This document shows positions 47,401-58,094 of a stretch of DNA of 64,000 nt, one piece after another. The notes under the pieces were generated by a model. It was not told the DNA's origin and did not search any database. It was given only the letters and a program-made list of their open reading frames with translations. Position numbers and translations under genes: made by a program. How positions within the stretch are numbered: position 1 is the first letter of the stretch; each line of letters starts with the position of its first letter. Source of the stretch: Reticulascus tulasneorum (Eukaryota; Ascomycota; Sordariomycetes; Glomerellales; Reticulascaceae); contig LSAX01000001.1 of assembly GCA_001557505.1 (NCBI GenBank), forward strand, positions 3,844,001 to 3,908,000, in the 5' to 3' direction.

Positions 47401-47715
47401 TGGACGGAAAGCCCCGCTGTCACCAAAGCTCGATCTTGATCTCGGAGTTCCGCGGAGTGTGGCTATTGTGGTGAAAGGTTTAATAGAGAACATGCCAATG
47501 TCTCCAGTCTCGGTGGTGGTCTTGAGCATGCTCTCCAAAGGGCCAGGAGACGGCAACAAGGCGGTGTTCTCGTTGACGCTCTTCAAAGGCCGGTGTGGTG
47601 GAGGATGGCCAAAACCTGGTCTCGCCTGAGCTTGGTAGTTGCTCCGGAGGGAGCCATGGCTGGCGGACCGTCTCCTAGTGTGTACCGAATCCATGGAAAC
47701 ACGAGTTCGGCTCAT
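44411..47715 (-). CDS. Large low-complexity protein of unknown function (1,081 residues)
   Basis: Two exons, complement(join(44411..46954, 47014..47715)), with a 59-nt intron; the join reads MVELDRISHRTVHGSYKPTY. The protein is mostly disordered, rich in Ser, Pro, Arg and Asn. Better ordered islands are: IDYSKMVELDRISH at the end of exon 1; GLAALLRASLQLSLDPGLTD, a helix-like stretch at about residue 590; two copies of a basic strand motif, IPKLRLKVKPSS and KPKLRLKLSRC, at about residues 800 and 855; and a very basic C-terminus (GRRMKRWARGARRAVSACVR). No signal peptide or membrane segment. A GTAAGT/CAG pair near 44410-44460 could splice out the last residues. I do not recognise a family; it looks like a filamentous-ascomycete-specific regulatory or scaffold protein, which is inference from composition. 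Confidence 0.75.
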
Positions 47716-50116
47716 CGAAGGGGGTTTCGGGGACAGAAGACTAGAAATTGCAATATGAACTATGGTTAATCAACAAGAAAGAAACGAAAACAGTGCGCGG
47801 AGACTGCCAGACAACAGCCAACATGAAGCTATTTCAGCGCTGGCTGCGATGGGAATCTCCAATTTCAAGATAACTGGTAGAGGGGAGGTTCCTGTTGTTC
47901 CAGACGCAGAAGTCTGGAGCATAGCGGTCCCGGTCATCCATTGAATGAAGCCGTAGACCGGAAAGAACGACTACCATACCACTGCACTGTCAATGGGAAG
48001 TAGCCCGAGCCATGTCAGCCTCGGAAGGAGCTTCTAGCTTCACTTCCCTGAACTTCCTTATGGTCAATCGAGTGAGTAAGCAACGGTAGGTACCTTAGGT
48101 CAGCCTTGGACCCAGCAGTTGCCTTTGGCTCGTCAAGTTGTCAGGTTGAGACTGGTAAATAGAATATCAGCACCGTGTCGCTGGATATTCCTCATCGTTG
48201 CGCTCTTCTTCAGCCTCCCAAGACAAGTCATTACTGATTACAACAGTGACAACTAGTCGTGAGATCAGCCTTGGCCACATCAGGACCAGACCAGAACATC
48301 CCGACGACTTGATCTTTACTCGGCTCCGTCGTCTGAACGTAAACCTTAAATTTAGCCACCCTGAACATGGGCTAGGAAAGGGGAGAAAGACCCCCATAGT
48401 TACGACGATGGCTGAATGATGGCAAGCCTGGGAGCATGTTCCTTTCAGTGTTCAAGACATAGTCCTCGAATTCCAAGAGTTGCAAATGCTTCAATAAGCC
48501 TGTTACCTGCGATCTTGAACAGCCAAGGGTAAATTGATAAGCTACCTTATGTACATACATCCAGCAGTAATCTGTAGATGACTAATTATTGATGAAGTTT
48601 GATGGCCCTGTTAGCGCAGATAAGACCACGACGCAGTTACGGAGTTTTACCACTGGACAACGAGGTACAAGAATGCTACGGAGGATGCCACCCGTCTTGG
48701 ATTCTACTCGTTTCTGGACGCCGAAGAGGACACTTGTTACAGATACCACTTCAAATGACCTTATTGCTAGGCGAGGTGAGGTGATATTCTGGTGTGGTGG
48801 ATTCCTCCGTCCAAGACAGCTCATTACAGGTTAGGCCCGGCACAGTAAAATGCACTAATGATGCGTCAGATTCTCCCAAGATTACGAGTAGTGCATAACC
48901 ACTCGTGCAACTGCATCCCCTGAATGAGGCTGGGGGTTGTGTATTGGTAGGTTCACTTTGGCCTGGGTACCCCAAGGTGATGGTCACTGGTCCAGGTATT
49001 TCCTCGTCCACTTAATAGTAGCCTATGCAGTCCCCGACTCACAGCATTGCATGCGACGGCAGACGGAGTGCGCGAGGTCCATCTTTGTGGAGCCGTACCC
49101 TGCTGTGGATGGGATTCCACTGCAATTATCAAATCCACATCGGCAAGGCAAGGCAAGGGAGGGAGGGAACCATAAAATAGAGAGGTATGCATAAGGTATC
49201 CCGACAGACGCCATTTCAGCCGGTAAGGTATCTCTCTCTCGCTCGTACATGGAACCGTGTCCCTTTCGACAAATCCAAGGCTCCCCCATAATTCTGGTAT
49301 TCGACCTGGGGCACCTCAGTGGAGTAGAGTCAGCCCTTGGGACATCTGACTGAGAAATGCAAGGCTCGATAGGGGGGGCGAACAGTACGGGTATTTGCAA
49401 GTGAATGCACAAGGCTCGTGTAAATTAAAGACTATGCCGAGTCCTCCACCAGCTCGGCTTGATTATCAATGTGAAGTATCGCCAATGGAGTGGGAAGGGA
49501 GGGCGTGAAGCCGTGGATTTGCCCCTCATGGGGGCGAATTGGGTTGGGGTAAGTCCCGATAGCTCGAGCAGAAGTATAGCCCCGCTGCTGCTCGGCGGCC
49601 GCTGTACCTGGGCCAGCTCCAAAGATACAGCCACGGAAAGGGGTCGTCTACCAATAATAGGCCGCCGGGCGGCGTTAGTGAACGCGAGCTGACGGTTCCT
49701 GGGAAAAGGGACACCTGTTCTCAATTCATTAGAAATCTTTCTCCTAAACCTCCAACTGCCCACCCAGCCTTCCGCCTGGATTATTTAACAAGCACCATCC
49801 CAATTTCCACACACAGTTTAGGAAACCTGCAGACTTTCCTTCCTAACTTGTATTTCTTCTCTTCTTCAGTACACAGGTAAGCTACTTTTCCCTGACTTCC
49901 TCTCCTGGCTAGTATCAGAAGCTGCATCGCAACGCATCGCACCATTCCCGGTGCAAACTGCCGCCGCTAGAGAAAGGCAGACAGACACACATACCTGTCC
50001 TTTTCAAGCCACTTTTGCCTCGACCGCACCGCACAGATACCACTTGCCTGCCCACTCTGAACTGTCACCTATCATCTGATCCTTCCCCATACTGACCCTG
50101 CTCTCCTCAGGTCAAG
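47716..50116. other. Intergenic: divergent promoters and PDI1 leader
   Basis: 2.4 kb between the divergent 47715 (-) and 50117 (+) genes. No coding frame is recognised. The right end holds the PDI1 promoter and a likely 5'UTR intron (49877-50110). A short GGCAA tandem lies at about 49141-49155. Confidence 0.5.
49877..50110 (+). other. Likely 5'UTR intron of PDI1
   Basis: A consensus donor (CACAG|GTAAGC) at 49877 and a pyrimidine-rich acceptor (CTCTCCTCAG) at 50110 sit just ahead of GTCAAG-ATG at 50117. The intron would be 234 nt and leave six leader bases before the start codon. Inferred from splice signals only. Confidence 0.6.
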
Positions 50117-51780
50117 ATGCATTCCAAGCGCGTTGCTTTCAGCTTGCTTGCTGCTGCGGCAGCTGTATCAGCATCCGATGCTTCGGACGTCCACCAGCTG
50201 AAGACTGATACCTTCAATGACTTCATCAAGGGCAACGACCTTGTTCTCGCCGAGTGTAAGTTCCCTAGCTTCTCCAATGTCTCTCTAGAATCGGTCCCTG
50301 ACTGACCGTTCTCCAGTCTTCGCACCATGGTGCGGTCACTGCAAGGCTCTTGCGCCAGAGTATGAGGAGGCTGCCACCTCCCTGAAGGAGAAGAACATCA
50401 AGCTCGTCAAGGTCGACTGCACTGAGGAGGCTGACCTTTGCCAAACTTACGGCGTCGAGGGTTACCCAACTCTCAAGGTCTTCCGAGGCCCTGACAACAT
50501 CAGCCCCTATACCGGTCAACGAAAGGCCGCTGCGTAAGTCACAATTGCTGCGACTTCATGATTCCAAAAAAGCCACAGTAACTAACTATCTCTCTCGCAG
50601 TATCACATCTTATATGGTCAAGCAATCTCTTCCTGCCGTCTCTCTCCTCACTGCCGAGACCATCGAGGAATTCAAGACCGCCGACAAGGTTGTCATCATC
50701 GCCTACCTTGACGCCTCCGACAAGACCTCCAACGAGACATACGGCAAGGTAGCCGAGAAGCTCCGAGACACATACCTGTTCGGCGGCTCCAACGATGCCG
50801 CTGTCGCTGAGGCGGAGGGCGTCACTCCCCCTGCCATTGTCCTATACAAGTCTTTTGACGAGGGCAAGGCCACTTTCACTGAGAAGTTCGACGCTGAGGC
50901 GATCGAGAAGTTTGCCCAGACCGCTGCCACCCCTCTCATTGGCGAGGTCGGCCCCGAGACCTACTCCGGATACATGTCTGCCGGTATCCCTCTTGCCTAC
51001 ATCTTCGCTGAGACCCCTGAGGAGCGTGAGGAGCTCGGTCTCGCTCTCAAGCCTATCGCTGAGAAGCACCGAGGTGTCATCAACTTCGCCACTATCGACG
51101 CCAAGAACTTCGGTGCTCACGCCGGTAACCTCAACCTCAAGACTGACAAGTTCCCTGCCTTCGCCATCCAGGAGACTGTCAAGAACCAGAAGTTCCCCTT
51201 CGACCAGGAGAAGGCTCTTACCCATGATGATATTGCCGCCTTCGTTGAGGAGTTCGTCTCCGGCAAGATGGAGCCAAGCATCAAGTCTGAGCCCATCCCA
51301 GAGACCCAGGAGGGTCCAGTTACCATTGTTGTCGCCAAGAACTACGACGATATCGTCCTTGACGATACCAAGGATGTTCTGATTGAGTTCTACGCCCCAT
51401 GGTGCGGTCACTGCAAGGCTCTGGCCCCCAAGTACGACGAGCTTGCTGAGCTTTATGCCAGCAGCGAGTTCAAGGACAAGGTTGTCATCGCCAAGGTTGA
51501 CGCCACTCTCAATGACGTCCCCGATGAGATCCAGGGCTTCCCTACCATCAAGCTGTACGCAGCCGGTAGCAAGGGCGAGCCAGCTACCTACTCCGGCTCC
51601 CGAACAATTGAGGACCTCATCACCTTCGTTAAGGAGAACGGCAAGTACAAGGCTGAGGTTTCATACAAGGAGGAGGGTGCCGAGGAGAGCCAAGCTGCCC
51701 CTGCTGCCACAGAAGAGGCTGCCGGTGAGGCCGCCGCCACAGAGGCTGCCAAGGAGGAAGAAGATCACGATGAGCTCTAA
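50117..51780 (+). CDS. PDI1: Protein disulfide isomerase PDI1
   Basis: Three exons, join(50117..50255, 50317..50533, 50601..51780), 511 residues. Signal peptide [20 protein letters not shown], then the a domain with [20 protein letters not shown] (CGHC active site), the b and b' domains, and the a' domain with [20 protein letters not shown] (second CGHC). The tail is Glu/Ala-rich and ends HDEL, the ER retrieval signal. The enzyme forms, breaks and rearranges disulfides in secretory proteins in the ER lumen. Codon use is strongly biased (many GCC, AAG, GAG), as in highly expressed genes. Introns of 61 and 67 nt both lie in the first domain; the first splits the codon just before the active-site strand. 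Expression is probably raised by the unfolded protein response, though I could not point to a certain UPR element. Confidence 0.97.
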
Positions 51781-52372
51781 AAAGGTTGCTTTGGTGCGGG
51801 TCGGGATTTGATTATGGGACTTTCCCGGGATAGGGACTTTATATACCTCCTTAGGCTCTCGGTAATGAAGTTGCATTTTGTGTTGACGTATATTGATTTT
51901 CATGGCTTTCCTGATTGCTTCTCTCTTCACATCCACACTTTGGTGATCATAAGCTATACCCGTCGCGTCAGACTGGCCTCGCGAGAGATCCTGGTGCCTC
52001 TCGTGAGCTCGCAATTAGTAAAACTACCGCCGTGCATTCCATTTTAGCTGCACGTCCATGGATTATACGGGCTGTCACATTGAAGCGGCCATCCGAAGCA
52101 GTGGGCAGGCTGGTAGGATATTCCTGTCAACGATGGTTCGAGCTGAGAATAGAGTGATATTTGTGTTTTAAGAACTCCGTATCATGGGATAAAATCAATC
52201 ATCTGGCACTTCTGTTCATGCTTGTTTTACACCTCTGGTATACACAATCGCACGGGCACGCGTATCCCTCGCAAACACCTTCAAAGCACAATGCCACTTT
52301 GTAAAACGGTTCCTATTTCGCATCTTCCCTCCGTCTCGGACCCTTTCATTCACTCAGACCACATCCAAATCA
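51781..52372. other. Intergenic 3' flanks, no gene seen
   Basis: Shared downstream region of the convergent PDI1 gene and the 52373 gene. It presumably holds both 3'UTRs and polyadenylation sites. Confidence 0.55.
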
Positions 52373-52999
52373 TTATTTCTTCTTCCTCTCCGCAGCATCC
52401 ATCTTCTCCTCCAGCGTCTGGACATAGGAGCTCACGCGCGAGACTGCCGCTTGCAAAGCCTAAACAACCGGTAGAGATTAGCCACACACTCCCCAGGGCA
52501 GTCAGTGGGGATGAGGGTAAAGAAAAAGGCACAAAAATAAAATGGAAGGCTGCGCAAGAGAGGTTCTCTACATGGAAAAAGAAGACAGGAGCGAGCAGGG
52601 GGCACATGTGGAACAGCCTAGAGTAATATCAGATGCAAAGACGCACGTAGATATCCTCCGTCAAAAGCTCGTTCGAGGCCTTGTACTCTTTCAGCAGGTA
52701 CGAGTAGACTGCTGTGCCGGCGAGGGTGCTGCCGAGCAGGAAGCCGAGCAGTCTGTACACACATCATGATTAGCATCGCCCTTTCAACACCGCCCAGGCC
52801 TCCAGGTGAGGAATTGAACGTTCCAGGGGAGTAGGGGGACTCACCCGCCGCGGAAGGCACCGACTGGTTTCCGGGCTGGCAGAGGCACGGCGGCCACGGC
52901 ATCCCGGAAAGCGGACGAGGTCTGGAAGGAGCGGGCGCGCTGGGCGAAGGCTGCGCGGGGCAGCGCGCGGCCGGTCGTGGTGAATATTCTCGATGCCAT
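52373..52999 (-). CDS. Small single-pass, probably mitochondrial protein
   Basis: Three exons recovered by hand: complement(join(52373..52459, 52647..52752, 52845..52999)), 115 residues. The N-terminus MASRIFTTTGRALPRAAFAQ, RARSFQTSSAFRD is Arg/Ser/Ala-rich without acids, a classical mitochondrial presequence. A glycine-rich hydrophobic helix follows (AFRGGLLGFLLGSTLAGTAV), then a helical coiled-coil tail LLKEYKASNELLTEDIYALQ, VQTLEEKMDAAERKKK. The layout suggests an inner-membrane protein with one helix and a soluble coiled coil. Proteins of this shape are conserved in filamentous ascomycetes but I cannot assign a function. Introns are 92 and 187 nt. Confidence 0.78.
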
Positions 53000-53474
53000 T
53001 GGGATCGTGGTTTGGGGTGTCGCGATTTCGGTTGAATCGATCAGGAGGAGGGGATGGGGAGATGGCAAATTTTGGGAAAGAGAGGCGCGCTGGCAATTTG
53101 GGGGAAGCTCGTTGGAGTTATGCATTTATGCAAGGTGACGAAACAGGGATATTCGGTTGAAATTGGAGTTGTCTTATTGGCTATAAATTTGCTTGGCTTA
53201 GTTACTGGCCAGCAAAGTAATCCCCCTTCATGAAGCTACATTCTTTGGGTTTTGTCAAGATGTTGGAATGAGGAGTAATTTCAGATTTAGTATCACGAGG
53301 TTGTATTCGAACTTCAATTTTATTAAACGGGTGAAATCAGAACTTTCCTATGTTCTTAAAGCGTCAGGCTTCTCGACTCACCCGGAATCGATACTAGGAC
53401 ATCGACGAGCCAAGCCGAGAGTTCCAGCCGACCAACATTGTAAGTGTTAGGCGCGCCAGTCCAATTCAATCTTC
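53000..53474. other. Intergenic, no gene seen
   Basis: Promoter of the 52999 gene and 3' flank of the methyltransferase gene; relatively AT-rich between about 53130 and 53350. Confidence 0.5.
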
Positions 53475-54490
53475 TCATGGTTTGACATAAATGCCCCAAG
53501 TGCGAGGAAATAACATCATTGGATTTCCGTCATAGCCAGTCTCCTTCACCTCCCAGTGAGCAGCAGCCAACAGAGTCTCGTGCGTAGGTCGATTGAGTCG
53601 ACAGCCACCAACCACAAAGGGCCATATGAGATTCCAAGTCCCTTAATTTAGACCTCAGCAAGTGCTGTGATAGTCGGGAGCGGTTGTTACTCACATTGAG
53701 CCATCCTTGTCAATACGTCCGCGCTGCGGTGATGCTCCAAAAAGATAAGCTCACCTCCCGGCCTAAGTAGGCCATGAAGCTGCTTCACCACGGCTTCTGG
53801 GTTCTTCACGGAGCATAAGACCTGGATGCATAGGATGCAGTCGACAGTGCCCGGATAAACGCCTTCTCGAATCAACTCGGGCTCCGCGTCCTCGATGCCA
53901 CAGAAGATGGGAGTATAGCGATCCCCGAGACCAGTCTCCTCTATTCTCCGAGCAAGCGGAGCAGCAAAAGACTCATTTGGCTCTATGCCGTAAACATGCT
54001 TCAGCTTATCACGATCCATTCGTGGTAGCTGATTGCCTGTACAAGAGCCAAGCTCCAGGACTATGCCGTGCGCACTTGCCACGAGTTGAGGAATAGCACT
54101 CTGTTCCTCGCCACGGGCAAAATGATGACCTGGAATGTAAGAAGCCCATCTTGCTTTGCATAACGACATTAAGGGATCTCACCGAGATTGGTATACCATT
54201 TGCCAAAGCTCTCGTCTCCGACGGAGGATAGTCTCCCTAAAATGCCAATATTACCATTTCGAAGCTCGCGATAAAGAACTTCCAAGTAATCTGCATAAGA
54301 GGCGAGTGAGTTTCTGCCTTCGGACTTGAACAAAGTGAAGTTGGGCAATCAACTTACACGTCACTGCTGCCTCAAATGCCTCCCACGGTTCGAAGTAGGC
54401 CAGCCATCTCTGCTTTACGTTGGCAATAAAGCCGGTAGGTTGTTCGGATGTCATGGTCTCGAGAAGATCGCGGGGCTTTATCAGGAACAA
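53475..54490 (-). CDS. METTL7-like SAM-dependent methyltransferase
   Basis: Four exons: complement(join(53475..53641, 53695..54129, 54183..54290, 54358..54490)), 280 residues (268 if it starts at MTSEQPTGFI, 54454). Features in order: KQRWLAYFEPWEAFEAAVTY, LEVLYRELRNGN, FGKWYTNLGHHF, the SAM motif I VLELGSCTGNQLPRM, acidic VYGIEPNESFA, motif II-like VDCILCIQVLCSVKNPE, and LLRPGGELIFLEHHRS. The last is characteristic of the METTL7 thiol-methyltransferase-like group, as is the spliced ending WNLIWPFVVGGCRLNR, WEVKETGY. Members sit on ER or lipid-droplet membranes in animals; the fungal substrate is unknown. The last intron appears to end in AAG (TTAAG), a less common acceptor, chosen because it alone restores the motif. 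Divergent from VPS71. Confidence 0.82.
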
Positions 54491-54994
54491 TTATCGGCTC
54501 TCTCAAAACCCCAATAACAGAAGGGGGACATATAGAAGAATAAAACAAGGGTGGGATAGACAGCTGGGTCTCTCTGGCTTATATAGCTTGGAGAGCTGGA
54601 GTAGGCAGGTGCCTCAGGATATGGCCGGGCAGAATCCCTCCGAGAACAGGCAGAAGACAGCTGAACCGGAGGAAATCGGCCAGACAAAGAATAAGGGAAC
54701 CGCGTAGCTTATGTCTGGGTGTGTGCCAATTCGGTGTTCTCGTTGCATCAGACCCGTGTGGGAGTGGGAGTGGGAGTGGGAGGCTCACTTACACGGGGGG
54801 ACAGGCGGTCAATGTCTCATTGGTCGAAATGTATCATTGGCCGAATAAGATAGCGTCTGATTCGCTCTGCACAATATGGCGGGGTAGTCTCACATCCAAC
54901 CAGCTCCACCCACCTCTTTATCCGTGAATGACATTCCCAAGCTCCAAAAAAAGAAGAGCTCCAAACCCACCCCACGAAATAAACCACAAACACG
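54491..54994. promoter_or_regulatory. Divergent promoter region methyltransferase/VPS71 with (GTGGGA)4
   Basis: 504 bp between divergent start codons. A perfect (GTGGGA)n tandem of about four copies lies at 54756-54781. No protein-like frame. Confidence 0.5.
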
Positions 54995-55881
54995 ATGAAT
55001 AACTTCGGCGTGATAGAAGTTGCAGGCGCCAAAACAACCTCCGCGCCTGGATGGGCCTACGTCCCAGACACGGGAGTCAATCCCTCAGCATCGGCACTAC
55101 AGCCCACGGGCCGCAAACGCGCCGCGAGGAACCAGCCAAATCCTAATGCCTCCGACTTGTCTGCGCGGCAGGAGGCGAAGATCCGCAAAGAACTCGACGC
55201 CTTGGATCGGGAGAGCGGTCGCGATGCTAATATTCCCATCCCGCCCAAGTCCGGGGGTTTCAAATGTATGTTGTCGGCTTTTGCAGACGTAGTGGAAATA
55301 GCAAGCTGATGATCTGGACAGCTCAGAGCAAGTCCACACCGAACGTGAGGAAGATCCTCCAGTCGCAGAAGACGTTTGCCAACCACCTCGACGACTTTGA
55401 AGCCATGCTCGCGCTGGCAGAGAGCAACCCCACTGCAGCATCCAGCTACGCCCCCAAGTCAGGTGCCTCCTCGAGCAACACGAAGCGCGGGGCTGCGAAG
55501 AAACCCGAGCCCAAGCAAGCCGCCAAGGCCGAGCCCGAAGACACGGAAATGCTAGACGCGTCGCTGCCACCCGTCCTCCCACCCTACGACAAGCCACTGC
55601 CCGCACCGCACCCGGGCGACACCGACCCGCTACTCATGTCCCGCGTTCCAAACATGCCGACGGACGCAGAGCTGCGGCGGCTGCTGGCGCATCCGCCGCT
55701 GAGCTACACGGAGGCGAGGGCGACTTGGAGCGAGGAAGATAGGTCGTATCCCGTCAGGCACTTTTGCGCAGTTTGCGGGTACTGGGGCCGAGTGAAGTGC
55801 ATGAAGTGCGGGACGAGGGTGTGCGCTTTAAACTGTCTAGAGGTCCATCGCGAAGAGTGTGTGACGCGGTATGGGTTGTAG
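54995..55881 (+). CDS. VPS71: SWR1-complex protein VPS71 (HIT zinc finger, ZNHIT1-like)
   Basis: Two exons, join(54995..55265, 55322..55881), 276 residues, with a 56-nt intron. The N-terminal half has basic stretches (GRKRAARNQPNPNASDLSAR, QEAKIRKELDALDRESG) and KSTPNVRKILQSQKTFANHL, which match the nucleosome/ARP6-binding part of the family. A low-complexity Ala/Lys/Pro insert follows. The C-terminal HIT zinc finger is complete: HFCAVCGYWGRVKCMKCGTR then VCALNCLEVHREECVTRYGL, with the paired Cys and the final His/Cys ligands visible. VPS71/SWC6 is needed for SWR1 to exchange H2A.Z into chromatin. Confidence 0.9.
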
Positions 55882-56263
55882 TGAACGGCTTTGGGTGTTT
55901 GCATTTGTTGGGATTCTGGAAAAAGAGCATTGAGGCGTTTGATCAAGATACCCATAGCATAGAGGAGTGCTGACGACATACGCCAGCCATGTTGGGGAAT
56001 TACTAGTTTCAAATTCGGTGTATTCAACCGAGTATATACGGTTCTCTAGATATATATACTGCTGGAACTGGCCTGATTTCGCAATGCGAACATGCCCTCC
56101 TAGCACGACGACAAAATCTCCCTTTGCTTCCCGACCAAACCCCCAAGCCAACCCCAAAAATAACACCCATCACTCCAATGCCGGCAAAGGAGGACCATTC
56201 GCCCACTCGAATGCCCTAAACAAGTTTCAGACAACCTCTCTCTCGTGCCCAGTGACTCCCTCC
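55882..56263. other. Intergenic 3' flanks, no gene seen
   Basis: Common downstream region of convergent VPS71 and the secreted-protein gene. Confidence 0.55.
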
Positions 56264-56791
56264 TTATGGGTTTTCCAAGGTGAACGCCACAGCACCACTC
56301 GAGCCTCCGCCAGCACATGTCGCCTTCAGACTTCCCGTCGGACATACAGCCCTCGCTGCTCTTACGCACTGCTCCCATCGTCCCTTGGAGATGTTGATAG
56401 TAGCCCCTTTCTCCACTGCGTTGAGCGTGAACTTGGCGGAACCCGACTGCCCGACTGTGGATTGCGGAGCGCCTTGGCATTTCTGGACGGTGCCCGCTAT
56501 GCTTCCGCAGATTGCGAGCTCGGCTACGTTTTGGTCATGGAAGACAATGTTGCTTGAACTTGTTAGCAGAGGGTTGAGTCCCAGAGGTTAAGGTATTGCT
56601 TACGCATTGCGGTCTAGACATGTTGTCTCTAGTACCGCAGCCGGGTTAACCTCCGTCGTCGCCCGCATATCCAGGACCTCGAAATGGTGTTGCGAGACCG
56701 AGAAGCGAGGGTAGTTCTTCGGAGCAGCAAGGGAAGCTGTAACGCTGAGAAGCACCAGTATGAACTGGGATAGTGTTGGAGTTGAGACCAT
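56264..56791 (-). CDS. Small secreted cysteine-containing protein
   Basis: Two exons, complement(join(56264..56552, 56604..56791)), 158 residues, with a 51-nt intron. The start MVSTPTLSQFILVLLSVTAS, LAAPKNYPRF gives a clear signal peptide ending at about residue 22. The mature chain has six cysteines (TTC, AIC, QKC, EQC, AVC, ATC), enough for three disulfides, and one N-glycosylation site (NIS). No membrane helix or GPI-type tail. It has the size and cysteine content of fungal small secreted proteins, some of which are effectors, but I recognise no family and do not assign a role. A longer in-frame start at 56980 exists but would bury the signal peptide. Confidence 0.75.
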
Positions 56792-58094
56792 CCTGGCAAC
56801 TTTGATGTATCCAGTCCGATGTATGATCCGCGATATTGTTTGCGGTGCTTGGCAGCGTAGCAAAGGGCGAGTCGTCAAGAACCGAAAATCTGAAGAAGAG
56901 AACAAGAATAGAAGAGCTCTAGGCTTATTCACTGGGAAGCAAGAAGTCTTGAGTAAAGAAAGGAACGGGAAAAAGGCCACAGATCAACTGGAATGGTAGA
57001 AAGTACAACAGAGTCAAGCTCGAAAGAATGGAAACAAGAAGAAACTTTGGTGGCCCATCCAAAAAGCTTGAACAGAGCAATGGGCAGAAGGAGAAGAAAA
57101 GGAAGCTCCAGAAAGAAAGTCACAGGCTTGCCCTTTCTTTCCGCCTCACGCATCAAGGAGGAATCCAATACAGTACCCCTGCCAACCCCCCCCCCCTCGA
57201 CTCCTACCCAAAAGTCGCCCTGCTAACGCATGGTGGGATCGCCTCCCGGGCCTGGCAAAAGCAAATAAACCTCACCAGACGAGCGGAAGATTCAGCCAGT
57301 GTGGGACGATCACCGCGAATCACATACGTGCTGGACCGGGGACAGGGCTCCGAGAGGCGATGCCCATCTTGCCATCCTGGCGCAGCTCGTTATGCGAAGT
57401 CGACGAAGCGATGGAGGGAGAACCAATTGAGGTGCATGGTGCGGCGTTGTGAAACAGTTGTCTTATTCAGACGAACGCCGCTTTGGTGCGTCTGAAACTT
57501 CGGGGGGGTCGTCCGTAGTGGGGGGAGCGGCCCTGTAAAAGTTCAGCCTGCATGGAGATCCCCCGCTGCGCGAAGACCACAGCTGAGATCGAGTGGTTGG
57601 CAGCAGCCTAACTTGTGGATTACCTCAGACGAGGATTGCATATTCACTATAGCTGTTCCAACCATTACCCTTCCGAATGTAACGATCGCTGACGTAGAGT
57701 TGGAGAAAGGACAGATGTCATGTCGGTGACGGGGGCACAGCGGCCATCTGCCAACTACCTTGGGTAGTTGGGCTGTTGGTCGGGCATTTGTTGGCTGGCA
57801 GCAGAAGTATTCAAATGGATCCGGTCCCATAATTCGTCCCTACTTCTTAGGACGAGTAACAAATGGATCCGACCAACTCTAGCCTGTTTTAACTTTTAAT
57901 GTTGGCTTGTCAGACATTCTCGCGCACGTTGCCTTGCCGATTCTCCCCAATGGAACATCCATGGTGCCAGCCTGACCAGTTGGGACGTAAACCCCAGAGT
58001 GAGACTTCGACCATTGTCTGACCCAGAGACGAGCATTCCAGCAGGAACCTTGAATTGTCAGGATAGCAATGTATAATCGATTGATTCAGCTAAA
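56792..58094. other. Intergenic, with a short nested repeat
   Basis: Promoter of the secreted-protein gene and downstream flank of WSS1. A C11 tract lies near 57186-57196. Two copies of caaatggatccg (57812 and 57860) flank the inverted pair tcgtcc/ggacga. No gene recognised. Confidence 0.5.

Noticed and set aside
48582..48834. Opposed 80-codon frames in the promoter of PDI1
   Set aside because: Both strands are open over the same interval and neither has recognisable features.
50795..51411. Long frames of 189-195 codons overlapping PDI1 on + (other frame) and - strands
   Set aside because: They are by-products of the strong codon bias of PDI1; their translations are low-complexity Ser/Arg/Leu runs.
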